64,000 nt of DNA, from positions 21,712,267-21,776,266 of the forward strand of contig OY540809.1 of the NCBI GenBank assembly GCA_961205875.1. The letters are read 5' to 3'. The notes beneath the pieces were generated by a model. The model saw nothing but the letters and a program-made list of their open reading frames with translations. It had not been told where the DNA came from and made no database searches. Shown piece by piece: positions 9,591 to 21,476 of this stretch (positions are counted from its first letter, which is position 1; each line of letters starts with the position of its first letter). The DNA is from Sialis fuliginosa. Taxonomy: Eukaryota; Arthropoda; Insecta; Megaloptera; Sialidae. Made by a program: the position numbers and the translations under genes.

Positions 9591-11890
9591 TTCAATATAT
9601 AGTTGGTTTATTGTAATTTTATCTTAATATTTTGTGAATAAATTATCATATAGCCTAAGAAACTAATTGAAATTGAAGTTTAGTACATAGTGCAATTAAA
9701 TTTACATAAATAACAGCTTTATTTACCAACTTGAAAATGTTTAAAATGATATTATATATATATCATTTTTAGCAAAAAAAAGATAAAATTGACGTAAATA
9801 TTTGCATCAATTTTATCTAATTTCAATAATTGTTTATTTATAATACATGGTTACGTTTTTTTATTAATATATATTTATTAATCTGCAGAAATAAAAATGA
9901 CGTAAATACTATTAAATATATATATTTTTGTTAAGTTGAATCTACCGTATAGTCAGTGTAAAAAAATACGTTATATTACGAGTATATTAAAAATTTTACA
10001 AATTTAACCAAAATAGTCATAGCGGTGGGAAAATTAGACTCTTGCTATAATTTGTGTAATTTGTAACTTTGATTACTAAATTTACAGCGCAGATATTTGT
10101 GAATTTTAAAATTTAGCTACTTTTGTCTCCAATTGTATGCCCCATTTCTCCTTAAATAGTTACATATAATGTACTTGTTAAAGTATTTCATTTTTTTAAA
10201 AATATTTTTTAAATACATATACCTAATCTGAAAGTAATGTCTATAGGTATATTTCAATATAAAAATATTTTCGCTTTAATATTAATATTAAAACGGTGTC
10301 AGTTTTTTAAATGTATACAATTACTTATTAAGACTTAAAACCAATGAAGCAGATTTATAATATATCAATAATGCAATAAAAAATAAAATAACTGATGATT
10401 ATTTTTTTGAACATTTTATAGGCTATATCAATCATTGACAAAATTATCATGAAAACAAATACACACACTAACTTTATGATTGAAACGTTACAAAACTCCA
10501 CAAAATAATGGACCTAATCAGAAATGATATATAACAAAATGACGCATGAAAATCAACAGAGAATTTCCACCGGAAGAACGCTTGTAATTGAATTCTCTTT
10601 GTGCCATATTTTTGGCGCCACTGTTTACCGATCCATCATTCGAGTTTCACACATTTGTGCTTGAGATTTATGTCCGAGAGTAAATTCGCTTTTTGCATTA
10701 TGTGTTTTCGTTCTTTGTCTTCCTTATTCTATTTCTATTACTTCGTTTTGTTGTAGGCTTGCTCTTTGATTTCTTTTTGAATCCGATCCAAAGTTTTACA
10801 CTGATTTCTGTGAATATTAAATAGGCATTATAAATGAAACGTTATGGAAATACCCCATTTAGTTTGTGATTGATTATCTTTATTTTAAAACAATATTTAA
10901 AAAGAAATATCCAAAGTTTATTCACTTTCTGTGAAGCCAGATAAATTATGTCGAGGTTTTAAACAAATCGCTAAATAATTATGCTATTTTATTATAATTA
11001 AGATTTTTTAAACTATTTAATATCAAATTTTACACTTTCTTGCAACAAAAAAATGTTTTTTGTCTGATTTTAAATATTTGATTAATGTGAATAATATTTT
11101 TGTTTTAATGGAATCACTTCCGTGTCCGATTTTCTCTGAAACTATTTGACTTAAAAATTAAAAATTCAACCCAATTATAGACGTGAAGTATAAAAAGTTG
11201 AGTTTTGATTCTGGGGGTTAATTTCAGGGGGTAAATTGGGAAATGGAAAAAAATCAATGACATCGTGTAGGCTGTCAAATGAAAGCTTATTAAAGCACGA
11301 ATTTAATAATTAATTTATTGTATTTTTTATACATTTTTTTTTAATTTTCGGGAAGACTGCTTAAAGACTTCTGCCCCCAACTTTTGTCACCAAAAAAATC
11401 GCTCAGAAAAATCTGAAAAAATAATGAACATTGAGAATTAGATGTAGACTGAGCAAAAATTATCATGATTGAAAAATTGTATTATTATAAACAATTTTAC
11501 TGTTTATTTCCTTAAACTAAATTAGTTAAAAATCACTAAATCGTAGTGAACATTCACTAATTGAAATAGTTAAAAGTATACCAGTACGAATTAGTGACTA
11601 ATCACTTCTTGAATTAGTAAACTTCTTAAGCTATGACATAATTTTAGGTTTTTATTTTATTTATTTTTAATGTAAAATCTGGAGCAAACCAAAAAATCTC
11701 ATTCATTATTTAATAAGAACAATAAATACAAATTCATCATGCATGATAATAATCTTTTAATCATTCATAACGTAACTTATGATGAATATATCAATTTTCA
11801 TAGACTAATTTAAGAAATTATTAAAATTAATGAAAAACGTTTATTGCAAACACACTAAAAATTATTTTTTCAAGCTTTGTATAAATAAAC
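9591..11890. other. AT-rich intergenic DNA
   Basis: No gene is recognisable. Around 10560-10800 the sequence is less AT-biased and holds TTTTTGGCGCCA near 10611, resembling an E2F-type palindrome, and a pyrimidine-rich stretch. I see no frame to go with it. The remainder is poly-A/T rich. Confidence 0.4.
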
Positions 11891-12097
11891 ATACCTGATT
11901 TATTGTGGCTCTTGGCTTCTGGGTGTAAGCCGCGTCGGTTTGGTCGTGTTATCGAAGAGCCCTGAAGATGTCCACTGCAATGTGTGACGAAACGTTGGCC
12001 GATAACACGACCAAACCGACGCGGCTTACACCCAGAAGCCAAGAGCCATATCAAGATCACCGCGGAAGCCTCAAGATCTGTATACCTGATTTATTGT
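11891..12097 (+). mobile_element. Penelope-like hairpin insertion with 16-bp target duplication and hammerhead-like core
   Basis: ATACCTGATTTATTGT occurs at 11891-11906 and 12082-12097, a perfect 16-bp duplication bounding a 175-bp insert. Inside, 11907-11954 and 12000-12047 are a perfect 48-bp inverted repeat. The 45-bp loop contains CTGAAGA, a stem GTC(c)AC/GTGAC and then GAAAC, the order of the hammerhead ribozyme core (CUGANGA, helix II, GAAA). A 34-bp tail follows. Penelope-like elements carry hammerhead motifs in their terminal repeats and make variable target duplications. No reverse transcriptase is present. Helix III and the cleavage triplet are not clearly formed in this copy. Confidence 0.65.
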
Positions 12098-12309
12098 TAA
12101 TAACTCAATCAAAGCAGTTGATTCGTATACATTGACAAAAGTAAGAATAAATGCCGTCACTATTATTTTAATAAAATTCAGTGTCTAATTCTAAGTGAAA
12201 TAACTACTAATTCGGTTTTAGAAAGTATAACCAATGAACACTTGATTTTAGAGATAAAGTAAACCAGATTTTTATGCAACCCTGTTATCGGTATTGATTT
12301 CTTAATTTA

Positions 12310-12674
12310 AACATGCCGTGGGTTCAACCCTTGAGGTCCACACAACAAACTTATAGTTTATGTGAATAATTTTAAATACATATAAAAAAAAATACTGAAA
12401 TACATGTTTCATTATTTGTATTGAAGAATATTTATGCTAACTTTAGAGTAAATCCGACCAAAAAAATATTTTTACCCACACAAACTTTTATACCTCTTTT
12501 TATCTCCGTAGGGGTTGAGTTTCGAAAAATCCTTTCTTTCAGATTATATTCACGTCAAGACGTTTCGATTAGTACCCCAACGAAACAAATAGCATTTTTT
12601 ATTTTCGAGATTTCGTGCACAAAAAAATTACACGCACGTAAATACACACACACAACATACACACACGCGCACAA

Positions 12675-12706
<32 letters not shown>

Positions 12707-12815
12707 TTCTGAAAATAGTGTAAGTAACTTTGAAACATAAAAATATGTATGTTGAAATTTATGATTTTGATTTTCGGACCGATTATAATAACTTCCTGTT
12801 GGGAAGTTTATATAT
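12310..12815 (+). repeat. Dispersed repeat with B-box-like start and CA microsatellite
   Basis: It begins GTGGGTTCAACCCTTGAGG (a tRNA B-box-like GGTTCAACCC), runs through TATTTTTACCCACACAAAC and a (CA)n tract, and ends in TTCGGACCGATTATAATAAC then TTCCTGTTGGGAAG. The same order is seen at 36290-36868 and partly at 57240-57440. It may be a SINE, but the A box and a clean tail are not evident. An open frame of 100 codons through it is due to the repeat. Confidence 0.6.
12676..12703. repeat. (CA)n microsatellite
   Basis: About fourteen uninterrupted CA units lie in the dispersed repeat, preceded by interrupted CA-rich sequence from 12643. Confidence 0.95.
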
Positions 12816-13919
12816 ATTTTATCCAGATAAAATAATTACTAATTTTGTGCTTCAGGCGGTATATACAATATATTTTCAAAATAATTAAACAAAATTTTCT
12901 TTCAGCCAGTGTCCCTATGGTGTGTGTATTTCATGCTCTTTCATTTTTAATTTAGAAAAGTAGAATTTAATTCATTACCTAATTTCCTTTCACAAACTTT
13001 TCTCTGGCGTGTTTCTATAAATAGAAATTCGTAAGAAATACAGAAAAGATTTCATAAGATGATTAATTAAATATCTGGTAGGTGTCTTTTTATGCTTTGA
13101 TCAAAAAGGTGTTCTGTTATTTTATACATTTTTTTACTCTGGTGTTGAAACAGGTAATTAAAAGATATTTATTAATGTAATAAAGTTACATTTTAAGAGT
13201 GCTATTAAATTTAAAATACATCGATTTTTCTAAAGAAAGTAACTTCTTAATGTCCTGCAAAAACTTGCTAATATTTGATATTATCAAAATTCGTTTCATA
13301 GATAATAATTCAGAATTCTGTAAGAAAACACAGTATATAAGTTGAATTAATTTTAAAAATCAAACATAAAAATTTCTCGACCGATTTTTAATTGAATTTT
13401 CAGTTAGAAAACTTTGATTAGGGAATACATTCCTATTGAACCGATTTCGGTGGAATTTTAATGTTACACGGTGTAAATATGGGACTATGTGACGATACAG
13501 AGAAGTGATGGGTGAAATATATGTAGGTAATCCACCGTAAGAACTATGTTTACAAAATTTGAATAACATGAAATTTTACTGTACAAAACATATACAATGC
13601 CTACCTAAAGTTCCGGGTTACTAACTTTTGAATGGTTTAAAATATAGGATTGAAATATATAGGGGTACAATAGGATCACAAAGTATATTATTTAACCATG
13701 CACAAAGACACCCAATTGCACACATCTGGTGAGAAAAAGGTCGGGGGGGGGGGGGGGCAAGAAACCTTAAATGGCTAGGGCTTTCTGAGACGATAACAAC
13801 GTGGAGTCGCCGAGTTCTCTACGATTTTTTTTCGAAGAGTTATGCCATTTGAACATTTCTATTGAGATTAGGTTAAATGCATTTTCAAAAATTTACTAAA
13901 ATGAAAAATACTAAAGAAA
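12816..13919. other. AT-rich DNA with a 15-base dG run
   Basis: A G homopolymer lies at 13743-13757. The stretch near 13380-13520 shows weak similarity to 'ACCGATTT..GGTGGAATTTTAATG' repeats but could not be assigned. No coding sequence was seen. Confidence 0.4.
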
Positions 13920-14490
13920 AAATAATATTAGATAAACGTTGTCGAAAATTCACAAGTTACCTAGTGAAAAATAATGGTACCTTTTCAAAATCATCAAAAT
14001 CGTGTTTCAAGATATCTCAAAAGTGACACATATTACGTGAAAATTTTATAGAATCTTTTTTGTAGAGCATTCGCTTTCCTATAATATAGGCCTACAACGT
14101 TTGTTGTAAAATAGTCCCTTACAAAGATTGATCTCAATTTGCTTTAAAAAAATCGTCATTTATTTTTTAAATTGATATTTACTTTACATATTTAATGTCA
14201 TTTTGACGTTTGCATAACAGAAAAATTTAGATTTAGATTGAAATTATCATAAAATTAAAAATACACGAGAAAATAATCATGTGTGTATAAAAAAAATTTC
14301 GAATTAATATTTTTTTAGTAAAACTGTTTAAAAATTAAATGGTTAACAAATGCCAGGCAATTTATCTTAACACTTTATTGGTTTTTATTTAAATTATTCA
14401 ATAATTAACTACCTTTGGTGAATTTAGTACGAGGAAGCACTGTGCATTTACTTGGCAGATTTTTTTTTATTCAACTTTTGATCAGTATAT
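13920..14490 (+). repeat. Copy of the arm sequence of the 18.4-19.85 kb foldback
   Basis: It shares GATAGAATCTTTTTT-like, ATTTAATGTCATTTTGACGT and TTCAATAATTA..TTAACTAC segments in the same order as 18590-18920. It is a separate single-arm copy with no inverted partner located nearby. Confidence 0.6.
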
Positions 14491-14663
14491 TTTTAAAGTA
14501 TCATTCCACAAAAAAATTATACCAAAAAATAAAATTCATTGCATTCTTGCGAGGTACTTTCTTTTGCTCTACTGTTAAAACGGCTCGTTTGAAGAAATGG
14601 GTTTATTAACAAAAATCGATTGTTTTAATGTCCTCGATAACTTCTGAAAGTTTGTCTGTATGT

Positions 14664-14682
14664 TTACGGGACATCCTGTATA
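14664..14682 (-). repeat. Solitary foldback-type terminus
   Basis: GGGACATCCTGTATA, reversed TATACAGGATGTCCC, matches the termini of the TA-flanked foldbacks elsewhere in the window. No matching left end was identified, so it is probably a truncated relic. Confidence 0.4.
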
Positions 14683-15069
14683 TTCATCAGATTTTCTTTT
14701 TATACTTTATCTATACAAAAATACGTACACACAACATCGAATAAATTTAAAGCTGTATGATTCGAACGCGCGTTTTTTCAGTTTGAAAACTGTTACATAA
14801 ACTAGTATGTTATGGTGATATATATGCCATATATGTCGACCCCAGTTTTCCTCTAGCAATAACGTGTTTTATTTTATTTCTCAATAGCATGTGTAAGGAA
14901 TATATATCCACAGAATTTCACTATTTTAAATTAAAAAAGGGGAGTTTTTACTAAATTATATATTAGAAACTATAGGCAGTAGGTTATCCTACAACACTTT
15001 TTTTAGAAACAGTTTTTAGTTTATATGAATTTACTTTCAGTAAATTAATTTTATTAAAAAAAGTGGTGT

Positions 15070-15235
15070 ATACCTCAAACGTATTATTTACTTGAATGCA
15101 TTCATCCATCTTTCTTTTATACATCTAATCATCACTTTCTCACGCATAATTACACTCTCCTTAGCGTTTCATCTTGAAAATCTGTCATATTCTTTAAAAC
15201 ATGTCGAGGTCATTCCAATCACACGTGATTTCAAT
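15070..15235 (-). repeat. Family F partial copy
   Basis: It contains ACACTCTCCTTAGCGTTTCA and GAGGTCATTCCAATCA. This copy preserves the empty insertion site that proves the ATGTCCGG MITE at 3841-4119 is an insert. Both outer termini are missing. Confidence 0.65.
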
Positions 15236-15369
15236 ATTATTAAAACTTATTTCTGACATACAAATAAAAGATTGAATAAAATTAATAGGAAATAAATTAT
15301 AGACAATAATATTCTCTACAACGTGTATGAATTTTTTTAACGTAATTACTAAACCAGAAACGGATGTTT

Positions 15370-15780
15370 ACTTTAGTCAATTTTTGAATTTTCGAATTAT
15401 TTTTTAAATAAGAAAAAATATATTTCCTACAATTTTTAACTTGATCTTTTTTCTCTAATTCACAAATTCACATTAGTAAACATCCATTTCTGGTTGAAAG
15501 ATCGTTTTCAAGAATAGAAGGTTTTCTTCCAAGACAAAACTAATCTTAAATATAAAATTTCGCCCTTCTACGATTTGTCGTATTTGAGTTACAGCATCTA
15601 TAGACAAAACGCCACACAGACATCATGACGAAAATAGTCAGAATGGATTAAGGGAAGGTCAAAATGGATAATTCCATCAAAATCCGGATTTCGAAAAAAA
15701 TCGGCTTAGCAATACTTACTTATACTATATGTAATATGTTCATTTCATATACATGGGTATATGAAAGTAAAAGAACTTAT
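15370..15780 (-). repeat. Family R copy, inverted
   Basis: The reverse complement matches 32018-32760 and 45262-45960. Shared blocks include CATGATGTCTGTGTGTC-like text, TACGATTTGTCGTATTTGAG, CGGATGTTTACT and AAAAAAATCGGCTTAGCAAT. A + strand frame of 123 codons at 15664-16035 begins inside this repeat and is not considered a gene. Confidence 0.65.
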
Positions 15781-16215
15781 AGGTATATATCTTATATTTT
15801 AATTCGTGTAAGAATGGGTAATTTCTGTTCAGAACAATGCTGGGTTAAAATTCATACTGTTTTCAAATGTATAATATCAATGCAGCCAACGTACAAAAAC
15901 AATAATTTTTATGCTGGTATGCAGCGAGAAAATTACATTCAGAACGATTTTCCGATATTTTCCAATTTTGTGTTCGTGAATAAATGCATTTGCCAGTTGT
16001 ACATTTTATACAAAAAGGTTCTCTTGTGTACTTAAAATACTGAATACTTGCTGATGTGAAGTATTGATCTAAAAGCTCTAAAATAAAAATATGGTTAACT
16101 ATTTTGCAGAACTATTTGTCACAATTGATTTCATGATTATTATAATTGATTATTTTCATTTTGTTTAAATCATCTATTTTATTAAGTAATAATCAAAGTA
16201 TATATATATTATATA
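15781..16215. other. Unassigned DNA between family R and a foldback
   Basis: No recognisable repeat or gene was seen. The + strand stays open to 16035, which is probably chance. Confidence 0.35.
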
Positions 16216-17183
16216 CAGAGTGTCTCACGAGAAGGTGTAAAGCTAAACAACTATCATTTTCAAATGGATGCAGTTATTGAAAAAACAAAAATTGCGTTGA
16301 AAAAAGGAGAGTGCAGTCAAAATGAATAATCTGACTTTTAGACTCGAAAGTGTTTATAGAGGGTCTCGTACTAAATACGAAAAACATAAAGTTATAAGCG
16401 AAACCATACTAAAAAGGTTATTTCATAATATATACGCTATTCAAAATGGTAAAAATAAACAACTGAAAAGTATATAATAATTAAATTTAACAATTTTTGA
16501 AGTCGGTGCCAAGTTAATAAATTTTTTTTTTAAATTAGAAAAAGAAAACCGACTTAAAAAACTGTTAAATTTAATTTTTAGGTATACTTTTCAGTGTTTT
16601 TAGGATTCCGTAAAAAACTAGGAACAATTTCGCTCTGTCCGTCCGTACATCTATATAAATTTTATACCTATTAAGATGAAATTTGGTATAGGGACGTAGA
16701 TTGATAACCCAAAAACATAATATTTTTTCACTTACCGCATTGAAATATGTTATATGACCTTTTTCATTTTAACCCTTCAGTCACGATATATTTGTAATTA
16801 AATGTGGTTATCAGAGCGCCCCCTCTCCTCTAATTTCTAAACTATCGGCGCAAGAAATCTGAAAAATAAATCAGAATATAGTTTTCAATTAGTACTCAAT
16901 TATAACGAACACCGTAAAACACGAACACGCACACTTTTATGGAGATTACATCTTTCGTCAACATGAAAAATCTCTTTATACGTATTATCAAGCAGAGAAT
17001 GTTAGATGAAGAGAAAGCTAGTGAGAACGGCTACGGAATCCTACCATGTTCGTGCCCAACACGCACTTGACCGTTTTATTTTAAGTTGGCTTCATTTATT
17101 TTCAAGTTTTTTTATTTTATAACAGCATCCATTTGAAAATGACAGCTGATTAATTTTAACATCTTTCCGTTTGGAACTTCCTG
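16216..17183. mobile_element. TA-flanked element with nested family S copy
   Basis: The left terminus is TA-CAGAGTGTCTCACGAGAAG. An inner block, ATTTTCAAATGGATGC, is repeated inverted at the right (GCATCCATTTGAAAAT, 17127-17142), where the terminus reads TTCCTGTA. The interior is filled by a GAAGTCGGTGCCAAG hairpin repeat (16478-16580) and a family S copy, apparently later insertions. The TA target and CAGGGTGTCTC-like ends suggest a Tc1/mariner-type MITE. Confidence 0.6.
16588..17085 (+). repeat. Family S (GGGTTCCGTAG) copy
   Basis: It starts GTTTTTAGGATTCCGTAAAA, then TTTCGCTCTGTCCGTCCG and TAAGATGAAATTTGGTATA. It ends GCTACGGAATCCTACCATG with GCCCAACACGCACTTGACCG. The two ends carry inverted AGGGTTCCGTA-type termini. 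Family members recur at 27718 and 43785. A related repeat is very common in Lepidoptera. Confidence 0.7.
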
Positions 17184-17190
17184 TACATTA

Positions 17191-17795
17191 GGGTGTCAAA
17201 AAAGCAATTTTTTTTAAATTCCCCTACAAGGATCATCCTGTAGTTCAATTTTAAGAGGTGTCACAAGGGGGTTTTATTGACATGTAAATAATATGGAAAA
17301 ATTATTTTTTAGTACTAAAGTTGGTATTACTGATTCATGATAACTGATAAAACAATTTTAAGGACGTCATTTTGTAGAGAATAAAATTATGTTCTAATAA
17401 TGCTAGTTATCGACTTGATCAATTCTTTTCTGACAGCTCACTAGCAGGGTAATATATTGATATTTAATTGCTATTTATAGAAAATTGACGTTAAAATATT
17501 GATTTTTGTAAAAAATATATATATTTAAAAAGCTTATAAGTTTTAATTCTTTGCATTAATTTACAGCTCTCTGACTGAGCTATTTTTATAGAGAGTTAAA
17601 TTTCCTAAAAAATTACCATTTAACTTATTTTTATAGAAACAATAGTTTAACCGTGATAACCTTTTGAAACGGGACCCCCCTCCCCCCTGAAGCACCTTTT
17701 AAAATTGAACTACAGTATAATCCTACGGCGAAAATTTATTTTAGGTCAAAAGCTAACTTATTTCGTAACGAGAACAAAATATTTTTTACACACCC
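17191..17795. mobile_element. TA-flanked foldback, immediately next to the previous element
   Basis: The left end TA-GGGTGTCAAAAAAG and right end CACACCC-TA are inverted. Inner blocks CTGTAGTTCAATTTTAAGAG (17239-17258) and its inverted partner near 17697-17716 confirm the pairing. Only five bases separate it from the end of the 16216-17183 element. No protein is encoded. Confidence 0.65.
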
Positions 17796-17799
17796 TACT

Positions 17800-18409
17800 T
17801 ACTGTACATATGCTATTTCTACTTAGGGTAGTAAAATTCTTGTTAACGAAGTAGTAAAAAAAGTGTATACCTCGTTAACTAAGACATAACCATAACTACA
17901 TATATGAGGTAACCTTTTTATACATACATATGTAGTATATATGTATAATATGCATAACTGAAGAATGAATAAACTATATTTAAGTTAACCTGGTTCATGT
18001 CATAACTAAATTTTATAAAATATCTTTAGGTACCTAGGATGTGAGAGGAATACATTCTAGATATCAACAATCCTCACGGGTGAAGGATAATAAGACCAAA
18101 GGGTGGAACTTTGCCTGGCTTCTGAGTAAAATAACTTTGTCTATAGGTTTTCATTATCGTTTTTTTCGTTCTCTTCAGTGTACCTACTTCTGAAAGGAGC
18201 TGTAAAGTTTTTCGATAACTATGCTAATGGCTTTAAAAGATTGTTGTAGTTTTTGAAGAAGAATTATGTACGACATGCAAAGAGTATCTCCTACATTATT
18301 TGTATCTCCTACATTAAATGTTCAGTTTGGTTGATAGTATCTTTTATTTCCTCGCCATATAGAAGATACGAGAAGCTTTTTGTGGTCGTTTAAAAAAAAT
18401 GTTATCCGA
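17800..18409. other. Unassigned DNA
   Basis: There is a moderately GC-richer patch at 18030-18120 and a short duplication of TTTGTATCTCCTACATTA (18280-18317). No gene was recognised. Confidence 0.35.
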
Positions 18410-19850
18410 TTTAAAAAAATTTAAAATTTTACTTTGATCTTTTTGTTTCCTGTTTGACTGTATGTCTCCTGAATTATTGTCACACGCATAACTCATGAAG
18501 AACGGAACCGATATTAATGAAGTTTGGTTGGTTAGTTGGGTCTACTTTGAGGACGGTTCCATTTAAAAAATATTAAAATCGTGCGTAATGGGGAGGTATG
18601 ACATTCCAAAATATTTATTTTTTAAGGTAACTCAAGAACGACATATGTAATGTGAAAATTTGATAGAATCTTTTTTTATGGCATTTAATTTTCTATAATA
18701 TAGGTAATCACAACATTTGTAGTAAAATATTCCCTTACAAAAATCGACATTTGTTTTTTACAACAGCTATTTGACATATTAAATGTCATTTTGACGTTTA
18801 CATAGCAGAAAAAAAAAGTTTTAGATTATCTGTGTTTATTAAAATTGTTCAATAATTATAATTAACTACTTTTGATAAATTTGCATTGCATTTACTGGGT
18901 AGAATTTTTTATCTATTGAGATATGCAGTATTAAATACGGTAAGGTGAGCACAAGCTATTATAAATTCTTGGATTGATGATCGTGAGTGAAAGTAAAATT
19001 TAACTTTTTCTGGGGTGTAAGTCCGTGAGTATAACTTTTATAAATTTTTTTCCTCAATTTTAATTAGTTGTCCTTTTTTTCTCGCGTCTGTAAAAACCTT
19101 GTACTTCATAATCCAAGATAACGCTCCTATTGTGTAGAAGATTTTAAGCTAAGATCGAGGAAAATTTATTACCTACCTATAGAATTTACTCGGATTACCA
19201 AACGTGGTCTCTTCAGAAAGATAGTTACACGTACTGTATATTGTACATGATGCAGTAAATTATACAGTAATTCTTCGAAATCATGATAAAGTGAAAAAAA
19301 AATTTCTAAGTTCATGCTAAATTCGCCAAAGGTATAGTTAATTCTCGAACAATTTTAATAAACACTGATAAAGTATTCAGATGAACTGCCTGCCATTGGT
19401 TAACCATTTAATTTTTATACGATCTTATTAAAAAACATTGATTGGAAAGTTTTTTTAATGCACGCCTGATTAATCAAAATTTTTCAGCTATATGAATGTC
19501 AAAATGACATTTAATAAGTCAAAGTAAATAATAGTGATTTAAAAAACTAAAGACGATTTTTTGTACAAATGGAGATAAAACTTAATGAGAATATTTTACT
19601 ATAAAAGTTGTGGTACCCTATTTTTTAAATTGAAATTATTTAAAAATAACTGTTTTTTCATTGATTTTTAAATGGGATCGTCCTCAAGCTAAACCCAATC
19701 AACCAACCAAGTTTCATTATTATCAGTACAGTGGTTTATGAGTTATGCGTGTGACAAGGATTCAGGGGACAGACAGACAAACACGGAACGAAAAGTGTTT
19801 ATCTTGATCTCAAACGGAAAGATCAAATAACAATTTTAAAATCAGAAAAC
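18410..19850. mobile_element. 1.4-kb divergent foldback element
   Basis: The left arm (about 18410-18815) and right arm (about 19485-19850) are inverted and moderately diverged. Markers are GTCACACGCATAACTCATGA versus TTTATGAGTTATGCGTGTGAC split across the arms, TTGGTTGGTTAGTTGGGTCT versus CCCAATCAACCAACCAAG, and ATGTCATTTTGACGTT versus ATGTCAAAATGACATT. The spacer of about 670 bp has no recognised coding sequence. Ends and target duplication were not resolved. Confidence 0.6.
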
Positions 19851-20489
19851 ATTTTTTTCTCATTTTGAAACTATCATTTGTTTTTTTCGAAGAGCAACAG
19901 TTGACAAAAGATACAATCATCATAAATTAATTTTATATATTTTATATTTGGTTAAATTATAAAATAAAATAAAAGCAAAACGAGGTTTAACTAAACATTA
20001 CAGTGAGATAAAAGATTCTCATAGTATAAGTAAATCTTTCATAATTATTATTATTTCGTAATAAAGATGTTTAAAAACGTCCTTTTACTGCGCTCGGCAG
20101 CAATCAAGTTTTCTAATCTGCCGCTCTTTTTTATATAAAGTCCATTTTTGTGCAAATTTTATTACTAATGTAAATATTTATTTTTTATGTTTGTATCGTC
20201 CACTTTTTTCCATTGTAACACGGGTTAGCTTACATTTAAATTTTAAATATATGTTTCGGAAACTGTCCAGACTTATATTTGAATTGAGAAACGGGGGAAG
20301 AGAACCAGAAAAGATATACCTTCCTATTGAATTGATTTGGAATTTTTATAAAAAATTCTCTTACATATATTTTTTTTAGAAGTATAGTCAAAATAATACA
20401 TTGAAAAAGATTTATTATCTATATATTAGTATATATATATTAATACGTGAATATAGAAAATTGTTTTATCTTTCTTTTAAATTTATTAT
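19851..20489. other. AT-rich DNA
   Basis: No recognised features. A 62-codon + strand frame near 20191-20379 is unsupported. Confidence 0.4.
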
Positions 20490-20675
20490 AAAAGGAAGGG
20501 TTAGGTTAGGTTAAGTTATGTAAGTTTTGGTTAAGGATACAAAGTAGCATATGTCCTTCCTCAGGATGCAAGCTTCAGCTGTCAAATTTAATCAAAACCA
20601 GTTCAGCGGCTTAGCCGTGAAAAGGTAACAAAAAACAGACAATTACTTTCGCATTTATAATATTAGTATGTATTC
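20490..20675 (-). mobile_element. Hel-A copy lacking its 3' hairpin, next to TTAGG-like units
   Basis: It carries AACCAGTTCAGCGGCTTAGC, GCCGTGAAAAGGTAAC and TTTCGCATTTATAATATTAG, typical of Hel-A in reverse. Instead of hairpin plus CTAG the left edge runs into GGGTTAGGTTAGGTTAAG, three TTAGG-like units. This tract also appears inside other long Hel-A copies, so it is not telomeric. Confidence 0.7.
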
Positions 20676-21094
20676 AAACATTTCCAATTCGTTATTTTAT
20701 AACTTATATCGATAAAAAAAATGTGTCCCCTTTTTGATTATACATATTATATAAATATTTATGGTACTTCAAACAAAATATTAATTGGGTTATAGTTTGA
20801 AGTACAAGAAAGCAACTTATTTGATTTTGTCAATTCAGAAACAATTTCAATCAATCTAATTAACTGCTTATGTACCAGCTCTTCATATAGGTATCGGCGT
20901 ACTACACTTAATTAATTAATTAAAATGAATTTATTTGAAATTTTGATAGTATACTTGACTATACATCAAACATTTTATGATCTTTCCGAATTTCCATAAA
21001 ATAATAATTTATTTCAGAATATTATGCCCTCGAAAAAAATGATATATAATAATTTTAATACCTACCAATATAAAACCGATTTGAAAAAATACTT

Positions 21095-21476
21095 ATATAA
21101 CTGAAAAATATATAATAATTAAATTCAAGTTTTTGAAATTGGTTTTATTTTTTATCTACATGTCCACTGCAATGTGTGACGAAACGTTGATAACATGAAG
21201 CCAAAATCCAAATACTTAAGTGTTTTTAGTTTTTTTTTTAACTCGGTTTTATTTTTTTCTTAAATGTTTTTTATTTTTCCTATTTGAAGTCCACGGTTAG
21301 ATTCTGATAAAATTTATATTGGAGCACCTAGGACCTAGGGAGTATACTCTTTTAAACAAATAAAAATCGTTCAAATCGGTGCATGTTTATTGGAGTTATG
21401 CCTGAGCATAGATAAAATATGTATTTTGTCTAATTGAGAAACTCCTCCTTTTTTGAAGTCGGTTAATAAACTATCA
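21095..21476 (-). repeat. ACCGACTT..AAAAAAGGAGG repeat with a hammerhead-like fragment
   Basis: The right edge GGAGT..CCTCCTTTTTTGAAGTCGGT is the inverted form of ACCGACTTCAAAAAAGGAGG. The interior GTCCACGGTTAGATTCTGAT and AAAAATCGTTCAAATCGGTG match the copies at 2.3 and 58.6 kb. Near the left, about 21160-21206 repeats the loop of the 11.9-kb Penelope-like insertion (TGTCCACTGCAATGTGTGAC then GAAACGTTG). Confidence 0.65.

Noticed and set aside
10600-10800. Promoter with E2F-like site TTTTTGGCGCCA
   Set aside because: No TATA box, frame or splice signal accompanies it; a single motif is insufficient.
12421-12723. 100-codon + strand frame ending in a His/Thr run
   Set aside because: The tail is a translated CA microsatellite and the rest lies in a dispersed repeat.
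15664-16035. 123-codon + strand frame
   Set aside because: It begins inside an inverted family R copy and has no recognisable domain.
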